From Duganella alba (GTDB taxonomy: Bacteria; Pseudomonadota; Gammaproteobacteria; Burkholderiales; Burkholderiaceae_D), in the NCBI RefSeq assembly GCF_009674495.1, contig NZ_WKJN01000011.1:123490-187489 (forward strand): a stretch of 64,000 nt of DNA, given 5' to 3'. The position numbers and the translations under genes are program-made. Positions 39,604 through 47,300 of this stretch are shown here, piece after piece; the first letter of the stretch is position 1, and every line of letters begins with the position of its first letter. The notes under the pieces were generated by a model. It ran no database searches, was not told the DNA's origin, and saw only the letters and a list, made by a program, of their open reading frames with translations.

Positions 39604-41535
39604 ATGTTTACAAAAATTCTGATCGCCAACCGTGGTGAAATCGCCTGCCGTGTGGCCGCTACCGCGCGCCGCATGGGCATCAAGACCGTGGCCGTGTACT
39701 CCGAAGCGGATGCCAGCGCCAAGCACGTCGCCGTGTGCGACGAAGCGGTGCCGATCGGCCCTGCCGCCGCCAAGGAAAGCTACCTGTGCGGCGACAAGAT
39801 CATCGCCGCCGCCAAGGCCACCGGTGCGCAAGCCATTCATCCCGGCTACGGCTTCCTGTCGGAGAATGCGGAATTCGCCGACGCCTGCGCCGAAGCGGGC
39901 CTGGTGTTCATTGGTCCGCCTGCATCGGCCATGCGTGCGATGGGTTCCAAGTCGGCGGCCAAGTCGCTGATGGAGAAGGCCAACGTGCCGCTGGTGCCGG
40001 GCTATCACGGCGAGCAGCAGGACGCGGACTTCCTGCACGGCCAGGCCGACAAGATCGGCTACCCGGTGCTGCTCAAGGCTTCGGCCGGCGGCGGCGGCAA
40101 GGGCATGCGCGTCATCGAGAACTCGGCGCAGTTCAAGGAGGCGCTGGCGTCCTGCAAGCGCGAGGCGATCAGTTCTTTTGGCGACGACAAGGTGCTGGCG
40201 GAGAAATACCTCCAGCGTCCGCGTCACATTGAAATCCAGGTGTTTGCCGATACGCTCGGCAATTGCATCTACCTGTTCGAGCGCGATTGCTCGGTGCAGC
40301 GCCGTCACCAGAAAGTATTGGAAGAAGCGCCGGCGCCGAACATGCCGGCCGAACGCCGCGCGGCCATGGGCGAAGCCGCCGTTGCCGCCGCACGCGCCGT
40401 GGGCTATGTCGGCGCCGGCACGGTGGAGTTCATCGCCAACCAGGACGGCACCTTCTACTTCATGGAGATGAATACCCGCCTGCAGGTGGAACATCCGGTG
40501 ACCGAGATGATTACCGGGACCGATCTGGTGGAATGGCAGTTGCGCGTTGCGGCCGGCGAGCCGCTGCCGAAGCAGCAGCACGAACTGGCCATCAACGGCC
40601 ACGCCATCGAGGCGCGCATCTACGCCGAAAATCCGGAGAAGGGCTTCCTGCCGTCGATCGGCACGCTGCGCCATCTGGGCACGCCGGACGCCGTCGCGTT
40701 TGAACTTGGCGGCGCGACGCCGGCGGCGGTGCGCATCGATTCCGGCGTGCGCGAAGGCGACGCCATCTCGCCGTTCTACGATCCGATGATCGCCAAGCTG
40801 ATCGTCTGGGGCGCGGACCGCAAGCAGGCATTGGCCCGCATGGCGCAGGCGCTGTCGCAGTACCAGATCGTCGGCCTGAGCACCAACATCGCCTTCCTGA
40901 AACGCCTGGTCGAAGGACAGGCTTTCGCCACGGCCGATCTGGACACGGGCCTGATCGAACGCAATCACGACACGCTGTTCCCGGCTGCGCAGCCGGCGCC
41001 TGCCGGCGCGCTGGCCCTCGCGGCCGAAGCCTTGCTCGAAGCGGAGCAAACGCACGGCGCCGATCCATGGAGCCAGACCAGCGGCTGGCGCATGAACCAG
41101 GCCTACAGCCGCAAACTGTCCTTCACCGACGAACATGCCAGCTACGACATCAGCGTCACCTATGGACCTGACGGCCGGCAGTTCAGCACCGGCGGTCAGG
41201 CCGCGCGCGGCACTGTGCTGCGCGACGGCGACACCTTCCACGTCTTCACCGGCGGCCAGCACTGGCAGCTCGCCTGGAACGATCCAATGGCGCACGCCGG
41301 CGAAGCCGAATCCGAAGGCGGCCGCCTGACCGCGCCGATGCCCGGCAAGGTTGTCGCCGTCCTCGCCGCCAAAGGCCAGGAAGTGAAGAAAGGCGAAGCG
41401 CTGGTCATCATGGAAGCCATGAAAATGGAGCACACCATCGCCGCGCCGCACGATGGTGTGATCGACGACATCCTCTACAACGTGGGCGATCAAGTCGCGG
41501 ACGGCGCACCGCTGCTGGCCTTCAAGGCGGCATAA
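39604..41535 (+). CDS. liuD: Methylcrotonyl-CoA carboxylase, biotin-containing (alpha) subunit
   Basis: 643 residues. A biotin carboxylase domain occupies the first 450 or so (KILIANRGEIACRVAATARR, LLKASAGGGGKGMRV, RDCSVQRRHQKVLEEAPAP, MNTRLQVEHPVTEMITGTDL). It is followed by a linker and a biotinyl domain with EAMKMEHT, biotinylated at Lys607. With LiuB it carboxylates 3-methylcrotonyl-CoA. The GAGAGAGACG site precedes the ATG. It lies directly downstream of the genes that make its own cofactor. Confidence 0.95.
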   Translation: MFTKILIANRGEIACRVAATARRMGIKTVAVYSEADASAKHVAVCDEAVPIGPAAAKESYLCGDKIIAAAKATGAQAIHPGYGFLSENAEFADACAEAGLVFIGPPASAMRAMGSKSAAKSLMEKANVPLVPGYHGEQQDADFLHGQADKIGYPVLLKASAGGGGKGMRVIENSAQFKEALASCKREAISSFGDDKVLAEKYLQRPRHIEIQVFADTLGNCIYLFERDCSVQRRHQKVLEEAPAPNMPAERRAAMGEAAVAAARAVGYVGAGTVEFIANQDGTFYFMEMNTRLQVEHPVTEMITGTDLVEWQLRVAAGEPLPKQQHELAINGHAIEARIYAENPEKGFLPSIGTLRHLGTPDAVAFELGGATPAAVRIDSGVREGDAISPFYDPMIAKLIVWGADRKQALARMAQALSQYQIVGLSTNIAFLKRLVEGQAFATADLDTGLIERNHDTLFPAAQPAPAGALALAAEALLEAEQTHGADPWSQTSGWRMNQAYSRKLSFTDEHASYDISVTYGPDGRQFSTGGQAARGTVLRDGDTFHVFTGGQHWQLAWNDPMAHAGEAESEGGRLTAPMPGKVVAVLAAKGQEVKKGEALVIMEAMKMEHTIAAPHDGVIDDILYNVGDQVADGAPLLAFKAA

Positions 41536-41547
41536 AGGAGAACCACC

Positions 41548-42480
41548 ATGCGCATCCTGCTACACCGCGCGGACGGCAAGACCGAACCGTGGATCAAGGA
41601 TTTTGCCAGATACCTGCCGGACGCCGAGATCGAAATCTGGCACGCCGGCGAAAAATGCCAGGCCTGCGACTACGCCGTCGTGTGGTCGCCACCGGAGGCG
41701 ATGCTGGCCGAACTGGCCACCGTCAAGGCCATCTTCGTCACCGGCGCCGGCGTCGACGCGTTGCTGAAGTTCGGCGACGCGCTGCCGCACAACATCCCCA
41801 TCATCCGCCTGGAAGATGCGGGCATGGCGGTGCAGATGGCGGAATACGTCACGCACTCGGTGCTGCGCTACTTCCGCCGTTTCGACGAATACGAGGCGCA
41901 GGCGCGCGCCGGGCAGTGGGCGCCGCTGCCGCAGCATCTCAAGGCTGATTTCTCGGTCGGCGTGCTTGGCATGGGCGTGCTGGGCACGCGCGTGCTGGAA
42001 GCGCTGGCGCCGTTCGGCTTCCCGCTGCGCGGCTGGAGCCGCACCGAAAAGAGCATGCCGGGCGTACAGTGCTTCCACGGCGCCGATGGCCTGGACACCT
42101 TCCTGCGCGGCAGCCGCGTGCTGGTCTGCATGCTGCCGCTGACGCCGGACACCAGCAACATCATGGACCGCACCAATATGTGCAAGCTGCCGGAAGGTTC
42201 GTACATCATCAACGTGGCGCGCGGCGCGCATATCGCCGAACCGGATCTGCTCACGTTGATCAAGTCCGGCCACATCGCCGCCGCCACGCTGGACGTGTTC
42301 CGCAATGAGCCGCTGCCGGCGCAGCATCCGTTCTGGCAGGAGCCGCGCATCACCATCACGCCGCACATCTCGGCGCTGACCTTGCGCCGCGAGAGCGTGC
42401 AGCAGATCGCCGATAACATCCGCAAGACCGAAGCGGGCGAGCAAGTCGCCGGCGTGGTCGACCGCACACTGGGATATTGA
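41548..42480 (+). CDS. ghrA: GhrA-like 2-hydroxyacid dehydrogenase
   Basis: 310-residue D-2-hydroxyacid dehydrogenase resembling glyoxylate/hydroxypyruvate reductase A. The NAD(P) loop is VGVLGMGVLGTRVLEALAPF. Catalytic Arg is in INVARGAHIAEPDLL, Glu in TLDVFRNEPLPAQHP and His in ITITPHISALT. The N-terminal catalytic domain contains IFVTGAGVDALLKF and RLEDAGMAVQMAEY. It starts 12 bp after liuD and ends 1 bp before liuE, so it belongs to the operon. No step of leucine catabolism needs it, so an unrelated 2-oxoacid substrate is likely. Confidence 0.88.
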   Translation: MRILLHRADGKTEPWIKDFARYLPDAEIEIWHAGEKCQACDYAVVWSPPEAMLAELATVKAIFVTGAGVDALLKFGDALPHNIPIIRLEDAGMAVQMAEYVTHSVLRYFRRFDEYEAQARAGQWAPLPQHLKADFSVGVLGMGVLGTRVLEALAPFGFPLRGWSRTEKSMPGVQCFHGADGLDTFLRGSRVLVCMLPLTPDTSNIMDRTNMCKLPEGSYIINVARGAHIAEPDLLTLIKSGHIAAATLDVFRNEPLPAQHPFWQEPRITITPHISALTLRRESVQQIADNIRKTEAGEQVAGVVDRTLGY

Positions 42481-42481
42481 A

Positions 42482-43393
42482 ATGAGCAGCTTACCGAAGC
42501 AAGTCAAAATCGTTGAAGTCGGCCCGCGCGACGGCCTGCAGAACGAAAAGGAAAACGTCCCGGCCGAGATCAAGATCGAGCTGGTGAACCGGCTGACCAG
42601 CGCCGGCTTCCGCAACATCGAAGCGGCGGCCTTCGTGTCGCCGAAGTGGGTGCCGCAGATGGCCACCAGCGCCGAAGTCATGGCGGCGATCACGCGCAAG
42701 CCGGGCGTGATCTACTCCGCGCTGACGCCTAACATGCAGGGCTTTGAAGCGGCGCTGGCGGCGCGCGCGGATGAAGTGGTGATCTTCGGTTCAGCCTCGG
42801 AAGCCTTCTCGCAGAAGAACATCAACTGCTCGATCGCCGAATCGATCGCGCGCTTCGAAGGCGTGGCGAAGGCGGCGAAAGAACACGGCATCCGCCTGCG
42901 CGGCAGCATCAGCTGCGCCTTCGGCTGCCCGTACCAGGGCGACGTGCCGCTGGATGCGGTGGCCGACGTGGTGGGCCGCATGCGCGACCTGGGCTGCGAC
43001 GAAATCGACATCGCCGACACCATCGGCGTGGCCACGCCGCGCAAGACGCAGGCGGTGATGGAACGCGCCATCGGCGAATTCCGCGTGGACGGCTTGTCCG
43101 GCCACTTCCACGACACCTACGGTCAGGCGCTGGCCAACATCTACGCCAGCCTGGAGCTGGGCATTTCGATTTATCACTCGTCGGTATCGGGCCTGGGCGG
43201 CTGCCCGTATGCGAAAGGCGCAACCGGCAACGTCGCCACCGAAGATGTGCTGTACATGATGCAGGGCCTGGGCATCGACACCGGCATCGATCTCGACATC
43301 GTGGTGGACGCGGGCCAGTTCATTTCGCAATTCCTCAACCGCAAAGGCGCCAGCCGCGCCGGCAACGCCATCGCCGCCAAGCGGGCCGGCTAA
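42482..43393 (+). CDS. liuE: Hydroxymethylglutaryl-CoA lyase
   Basis: 303-residue TIM-barrel lyase that cleaves HMG-CoA to acetoacetate and acetyl-CoA, ending leucine degradation. Signatures: KIVEVGPRDGLQNEKENVPA (metal site), FRNIEAAAFVSPKWVPQMA, SGHFHDTYGQALANIYASLE (metal His) and SVSGLGGCPYAKGATGNVAT with the catalytic Cys. The last gene of the long liu-bio operon; a long palindrome follows three bases after its stop. Confidence 0.95.
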   Translation: MSSLPKQVKIVEVGPRDGLQNEKENVPAEIKIELVNRLTSAGFRNIEAAAFVSPKWVPQMATSAEVMAAITRKPGVIYSALTPNMQGFEAALAARADEVVIFGSASEAFSQKNINCSIAESIARFEGVAKAAKEHGIRLRGSISCAFGCPYQGDVPLDAVADVVGRMRDLGCDEIDIADTIGVATPRKTQAVMERAIGEFRVDGLSGHFHDTYGQALANIYASLELGISIYHSSVSGLGGCPYAKGATGNVATEDVLYMMQGLGIDTGIDLDIVVDAGQFISQFLNRKGASRAGNAIAAKRAG

Positions 43394-43395
43394 AA

Positions 43396-43467
43396 CCGGG
43401 GTCAGTGCCGACATTCGGACATTGGGTCGCACGCGATCCAATGTCCGAATGTCGGCACTGACCCCGG
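43396..43467. repeat. GGGGTCAG-capped palindrome, copy 2 (likely bidirectional terminator)
   Basis: Perfect 30-bp arms (43396-43425 and 43438-43467) flank a 12-nt loop, bordered by AAAA on the left and TTTTT at 43470-43474. It lies between the convergent liuE and LytTR genes, where it can end transcripts from both sides. Arms begin CCGGGGTCAGTGCCGACATT. Confidence 0.9.
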
Positions 43468-43472
43468 GGTTT

Positions 43473-44201
43473 TTACATCTGCCGGAACTGGCGGGTGTAG
43501 GCTTCGCTGACGGTAAGTTTTTCGGTGCGGCCTTTGATGCGGATTTCCATCGCGGTGCCGTCGCGGTCGATGCGGTCCACCGCTTCCAGGTTGACGATGG
43601 CGCCGCGATGGATCTGCGTGAACTGCGCCGGGTCCAGCTGCTCGATCAGGCTTTTCAGCGGCAGCCGGATCAGCGCTTCGCCGTCATGCGTGACCACGCG
43701 CGTGTATTTGCCGTCGGACTGGAAGTACTGCACGTCGCGCACCATCACCAGCCGCACCGTGTTGCCGGCCGACGCCTTGATCCACTTCATGTAGGCCGGC
43801 GCCTTGGCCAGCACCTGCTGCCACACGCCCGGCGGCACCTGCGCGCCGCTGCGCGTCTTCAGCCGCTTGACGGTTTGCAGCAGCCGCGCCGCCGTCACCG
43901 GCTTGACGATGTAGTCCACCGCGCCGGCCTCGAACGCCTGCACCGCGTGCTCCGCGTAGGCGGTCACGAACACGATCTGCGTCGCTTCGGGAATGTGCTG
44001 CGCCACCTCGATGCCGGTCAGGCCGGGGATCTGGATGTCCAGGAACACCACGTCCGGCCGCAGCGATTCCAGCATCGACACCGCCTCCACGCCATTCTCG
44101 GCATGGCCGGCGATGTCCAGTTCCGGCCACAGCGCATGCAGCTGGTCGCGCAGTTCCGCCATCAGCAGCGGTTCGTCTTCGACGATTAAGGCAGTCGGCA
44201 T
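43473..44201 (-). CDS. LytTR family response regulator
   Basis: 242 residues. The receiver domain starts TALIVEDEPLLMAELRDQL with the phospho-acceptor Asp in DVVFLDIQIPGLTG; FVTAYAEHAVQAFEAGAVDY and KPVTAARLL follow. The C-terminal LytTR DNA-binding domain includes TVRLVMVRDVQYFQSDGKYT, LIRLPLKSLIEQLDPAQFTQ and IHRGAIVNLEAVDRI. The start may be 44201 (AAGGA at good spacing) or 44207, which overlaps the kinase stop as ATGA. It forms a two-component pair with the upstream histidine kinase. Confidence 0.92.
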   Translation of the reverse strand: MPTALIVEDEPLLMAELRDQLHALWPELDIAGHAENGVEAVSMLESLRPDVVFLDIQIPGLTGIEVAQHIPEATQIVFVTAYAEHAVQAFEAGAVDYIVKPVTAARLLQTVKRLKTRSGAQVPPGVWQQVLAKAPAYMKWIKASAGNTVRLVMVRDVQYFQSDGKYTRVVTHDGEALIRLPLKSLIEQLDPAQFTQIHRGAIVNLEAVDRIDRDGTAMEIRIKGRTEKLTVSEAYTRQFRQM

Positions 44202-44203
44202 CC

Positions 44204-45487
44204 TCATTCCTTGTTGATGGCCAGCGTGGCGACCACGCCGCCGTGTTCCGCCGCCGTGACCGACAGCGCCGCCTTGTCACCATACAGCAGTTGCAGGCGC
44301 TCGTGAATATTCGCCAGGCCGAAGCCCTGGCCCATTTGCTCCGTCAGGCCAACGCCGTCATCGATCACCTGCACGCACAGCGCATCGCCAAGCTGCTTCG
44401 CCGTGATGGTGATGGCGCCCGGCCGGCTGGCGCGTTCCAGGCCGTGCTTGACGGCGTTCTCCACCAGCGAGATCAGCATCGCCGGGGGGAAGGGCAGCGC
44501 CAGCAGCGCATCATCGGCCTCGATGCGGAACCGCAGCCGCTGCCCCATGCGGATCTGCATGATCGACAGGTAGCTGCGCGCCAGCGCCAGCTCGCGCTCC
44601 AGCGTCGACGACACGGAGCGCATGTCCGGCAGCGCGTTCTGCAGATAGCCAACCAGGTGGTCCAACATCTGCTGCGCGGTGTCGGCATCGGTGCGGATCA
44701 GGTATTTGAGATTGGCCAGGGTGTTGAACAAAAAATGCGGCTCGACCTGCGCCTGCAAGGCCGATAGCTTGGCGTTCAGCGCCGCGCGTTCCAGTTCCTG
44801 TTCGCGGCGAATGGCGCGCAGCGCGCGGTCGCGCTGTTCGAATTGCGTGCGCAGATGCGCCGCCACGGTTTCCACCGCATGCAGTGCGCCGCCGCGCTGC
44901 ACGGTGAAGAAGTCCAGGCCGAAGCGGCGGCGGATGCGCACCTCCACTTGCTGGCCGGGTTCGCCCACCACCACCACTTCCGTGCATTGCGCCAGCCACA
45001 CCGGCCACCGTGGTCCGATCAGGATGCGGCCGTTGAATGGGAAATAGCTGAACATCGCCGGCCCGCCGTAACCAAGCGCCATGCCCATCGCCAGGCCGGA
45101 CAGCGTTTCGGTGCAGACGTTGTAGGTGGTCAGCGGATCGAGCGGCGACAGCACCATGCGGCTTGGCCGCGAACTGAACATTTCCGCGGTCAGCGGTGTG
45201 CCAGCCGCGCTCAGCTCCTTCAGGCGCCCCTGCACCACGCTGTTGATCGCAATGAACGGCACCAGGGCCGGCCAGACCATGTTGAACAGGTTGCTCCAGT
45301 GCCAGAGAGACTTTTGTCCCATCACATGGCCAATCGACGAAAGCAGGACGATCGCGAAACCAAACAGCATGACGATGCCGACGGCCATCGCCGCCCAGAC
45401 GCGCAGCAGCGATTGCCACTGGTAGCGGCGCACCAGCCGGCGATCGTGCTCGACTTCGACAGGTTTGAGGTAGAAAGGAGTAGTCAT
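44204..45487 (-). CDS. LytS/YehU-type sensor histidine kinase
   Basis: 427 residues. Membrane segments lie in the first 150 (VWAAMAVGIVMLFGFAIVLL, then SNLFNMVWPALVPFIAINSV). A His_kinase domain follows with LQAQVEPHFLFNTLANLKYL (phospho-His), and a HATPase_c domain with LISLVENAVKHGLE and IDDGVGLTEQMGQGFGLANI. The signal sensed is unknown. The frame continues to 45589; the ATG at 45487 (MTTPFYLKPVEVEHD) is preferred, with 45496 possible. The stop overlaps the regulator start, so the pair is coupled. Confidence 0.9.
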   Translation of the reverse strand: MTTPFYLKPVEVEHDRRLVRRYQWQSLLRVWAAMAVGIVMLFGFAIVLLSSIGHVMGQKSLWHWSNLFNMVWPALVPFIAINSVVQGRLKELSAAGTPLTAEMFSSRPSRMVLSPLDPLTTYNVCTETLSGLAMGMALGYGGPAMFSYFPFNGRILIGPRWPVWLAQCTEVVVVGEPGQQVEVRIRRRFGLDFFTVQRGGALHAVETVAAHLRTQFEQRDRALRAIRREQELERAALNAKLSALQAQVEPHFLFNTLANLKYLIRTDADTAQQMLDHLVGYLQNALPDMRSVSSTLERELALARSYLSIMQIRMGQRLRFRIEADDALLALPFPPAMLISLVENAVKHGLERASRPGAITITAKQLGDALCVQVIDDGVGLTEQMGQGFGLANIHERLQLLYGDKAALSVTAAEHGGVVATLAINKE

Positions 45488-45561
45488 GCCGCCCATTCTA
45501 GCTGCGGCGGCGTGCCGCAACGGCGCATGCGACGAAGGGGCCGAAATCGGGAGCGAAATGG

Positions 45562-45600
45562 AAAAAACCCTGTTTGACGTTGCCATCAAACAGGGTTTTT
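45562..45600 (-). terminator. Terminator after tRNA-Pro
   Basis: 15-bp arms (45563-45577 and 45586-45600) containing AAACCCTGTTTGA and its inverse enclose an 8-nt loop. The minus-strand product ends in a T run. It follows the tRNA 3' end by 7 bp and is nearly symmetric, so it could also act on the plus strand. Confidence 0.85.
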
Positions 45601-45606
45601 AAATTT

Positions 45607-45683
45607 TGGTCGGAGTACAAGGATTCGAACCTTGGACCCCCTGGTCCCAAACCAGGTGCGCTACCGGGCTGCGCTACACTCCG
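45607..45683 (-). tRNA. tRNA-Pro (anticodon UGG)
   Basis: 77 nt on the minus strand with encoded CCA end. Acceptor CGGAGTG pairs with the 3' side ACTCCG. The anticodon arm CCTGG-TTTGGGA-CCAGG gives UGG, and the T loop GGTTCGAATCC is standard. A strong promoter lies upstream (45694-45722) and a terminator downstream. Confidence 0.97.
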
Positions 45684-45693
45684 AAGAAGCAAG

Positions 45694-45722
45694 ATAATAC
45701 AGGCTAGCAAATAGATCGTCAA
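45694..45722 (-). promoter_or_regulatory. tRNA-Pro promoter
   Basis: On the minus strand TTGACG (45717-45722), a 17-bp spacer and TATTAT (45694-45699), about 10 bp before the tRNA 5' end. Near-consensus sigma-70 promoter. Confidence 0.8.
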
Positions 45723-45758
45723 GTGCCTGCGAAATTTCGATGCTATGATTTAAAAATC

Positions 45759-46391
45759 ATGACCGCCACCTTTTCCTTCGACCAGCCCAGCCGAGTACGG
45801 CGTCCCGGCATTGTCGCGGGCATCGCGGTGTCGCTGGTGCTGCATGCGGTGCTGCTGTTCGGCTATCGGCTGTCCAGTCCGCCCGCGCCGGCGCAGCCGG
45901 CCAAGGCGATGACGGTGTGGCTGCAACCGGCCAGGCCGCCGCGGATCGTCGCCAGGGTCGAGCCGCCGCCAAAACCGGAAAAGCGCGAAGTCGCCAGGGT
46001 CACGCCACGCGCGCGCAGCACGCCAGCGCCAGCGCCAGCAGCGGAAGAGAAAACCGCCGTGGCCGCGCAAACGCCGCTGAAGCCGGCCGAATCGCAGGCC
46101 ATCACGCTGCCACCGGCGCCCGATCCGCTGCACGCGGACCAGCAGCCCAGGACTTTCGACATGAACGCGGCGCTGAAAACCGCCCGCAAGGTCGCCAACG
46201 ACAAAGATCCGGCCCGCGCCGGCCTGCCGGTGGCGCAGCTGGACGACCATCCGCTGTATCCGGAAAACCATACCACCAAGCTGCAAAGCGGCATCGCCAG
46301 CGCCAAGAAGGACGATTGCCTGCAAAAAGGCGCGGGCGCCGGCCTGCTGGCGCCGCTGATCTGGGCGCTCGACAAGCACTGCAAATTCTAG
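45759..46391 (+). CDS. TonB-like membrane-anchored hypothetical protein
   Basis: 210 residues. One N-terminal membrane anchor (GIVAGIAVSLVLHAVLLFGY) is followed by a Pro/Ala/Lys-rich periplasmic linker (RPPRIVARVEPPPKPEKREV) and a C-terminal segment with TFDMNAALKTARKVANDKDP, LDDHPLYPENHTTKL and two cysteines. The layout is TonB-like, but the TonB C-terminal domain is not evident, so the function is unknown. It stands alone, convergent with rsmI (4-bp overlap). Confidence 0.7.
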   Translation: MTATFSFDQPSRVRRPGIVAGIAVSLVLHAVLLFGYRLSSPPAPAQPAKAMTVWLQPARPPRIVARVEPPPKPEKREVARVTPRARSTPAPAPAAEEKTAVAAQTPLKPAESQAITLPPAPDPLHADQQPRTFDMNAALKTARKVANDKDPARAGLPVAQLDDHPLYPENHTTKLQSGIASAKKDDCLQKGAGAGLLAPLIWALDKHCKF

Positions 46392-47290
46392 TTTTTCAGC
46401 TGCAAAGCCCGGTCGTACAGCGCGTTTTTCTTGCGGCCGGTGATTTGCGCGGCCAGTCCGGCTGCCTGTTTAACAGGCAATTCCGCCAGCAGCACCTGCA
46501 AAATCCGGTCGGCTTCGACGTCGTTTTCATCGTCGGCCGGCGGCGCGCCTTCCAGCAGCACCACGAATTCGCCTTTTTCCCGGTGGCCGTCGGCCTTGAT
46601 CCAGGCTTCCGCCTCGGACAGCGGGCAGCGGTGGATTTCCTCGAACATCTTGGTCAGCTCGCGCGCGAACACCACCTGGCGGGTCGGCTCGAACGCCGCA
46701 GCCAGCGCGCTGGCGCAGTCCAGGATGCGGTGCGGCGCCTCGTAAAACACCATGGTGGCCGTCACCGCGCGCAGCGTGGCGAGGAAATTCTCGCGCTGCT
46801 TGGCCTTGGCCGGCAGGAAACCGACAAAGTAGAACTGGTCATTCACCAGCCCGCTGGCCGACAAGGCCGTCACCGCCGCCGACGCGCCCGGCAGCGGCAG
46901 CACCCGCAAGCCGGCCGCCCGCACCGCATCGACGATGCGCGCGCCAGGGTCGGACACGGCCGGCGTACCGGCGTCCGACACCAGCGCGATGCGCTCGCCG
47001 GCCTGCAAACGGGCGATCAGCACCTCGGCCGCCTCGCGCTCGTTGTGCTGATGCGCGGCAATCAACGGCTTGTGCAGGCCGAAGCGCGTCATCAGGGTCG
47101 CGGTGTTGCGCGTGTCCTCGCATGCCACAGCATTGACCAGGCTCAAAACGTGCAGCGCCCGCAGGCTAATATCCGTCACATTGCCTATGGGGGTCGCCAC
47201 GACGTACAAGGTTGCGCTAGGATAGGTCTGGTGCGCCATTTCGCCCATGACGGGCAAACTGGCGATGGAACTGGATTCGAGGTCGCTCAT
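46388..47290 (-). CDS. rsmI: 16S rRNA (cytidine(1402)-2'-O)-methyltransferase
   Basis: 300-residue SAM-dependent tetrapyrrole-methylase-fold enzyme that methylates C1402 of 16S rRNA. Seen: LYVVATPIGNVTDISLRAL, CEDTRNTATLMTRFG, ALVSDAGTPAVSDPGARIVD, LPGASAAVTALSASGL and FYEAPHRILDC, all RsmI signatures. The ATG at 47290 gives MSDLESSSIASL. It is divergent from lpoA with only 10 bp between start codons, as in the E. coli rsmI/lpoA arrangement. Confidence 0.95.
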   Translation of the reverse strand: MSDLESSSIASLPVMGEMAHQTYPSATLYVVATPIGNVTDISLRALHVLSLVNAVACEDTRNTATLMTRFGLHKPLIAAHQHNEREAAEVLIARLQAGERIALVSDAGTPAVSDPGARIVDAVRAAGLRVLPLPGASAAVTALSASGLVNDQFYFVGFLPAKAKQRENFLATLRAVTATMVFYEAPHRILDCASALAAAFEPTRQVVFARELTKMFEEIHRCPLSEAEAWIKADGHREKGEFVVLLEGAPPADDENDVEADRILQVLLAELPVKQAAGLAAQITGRKKNALYDRALQLKN

Positions 47291-47300
47291 TGGGGGTAGG

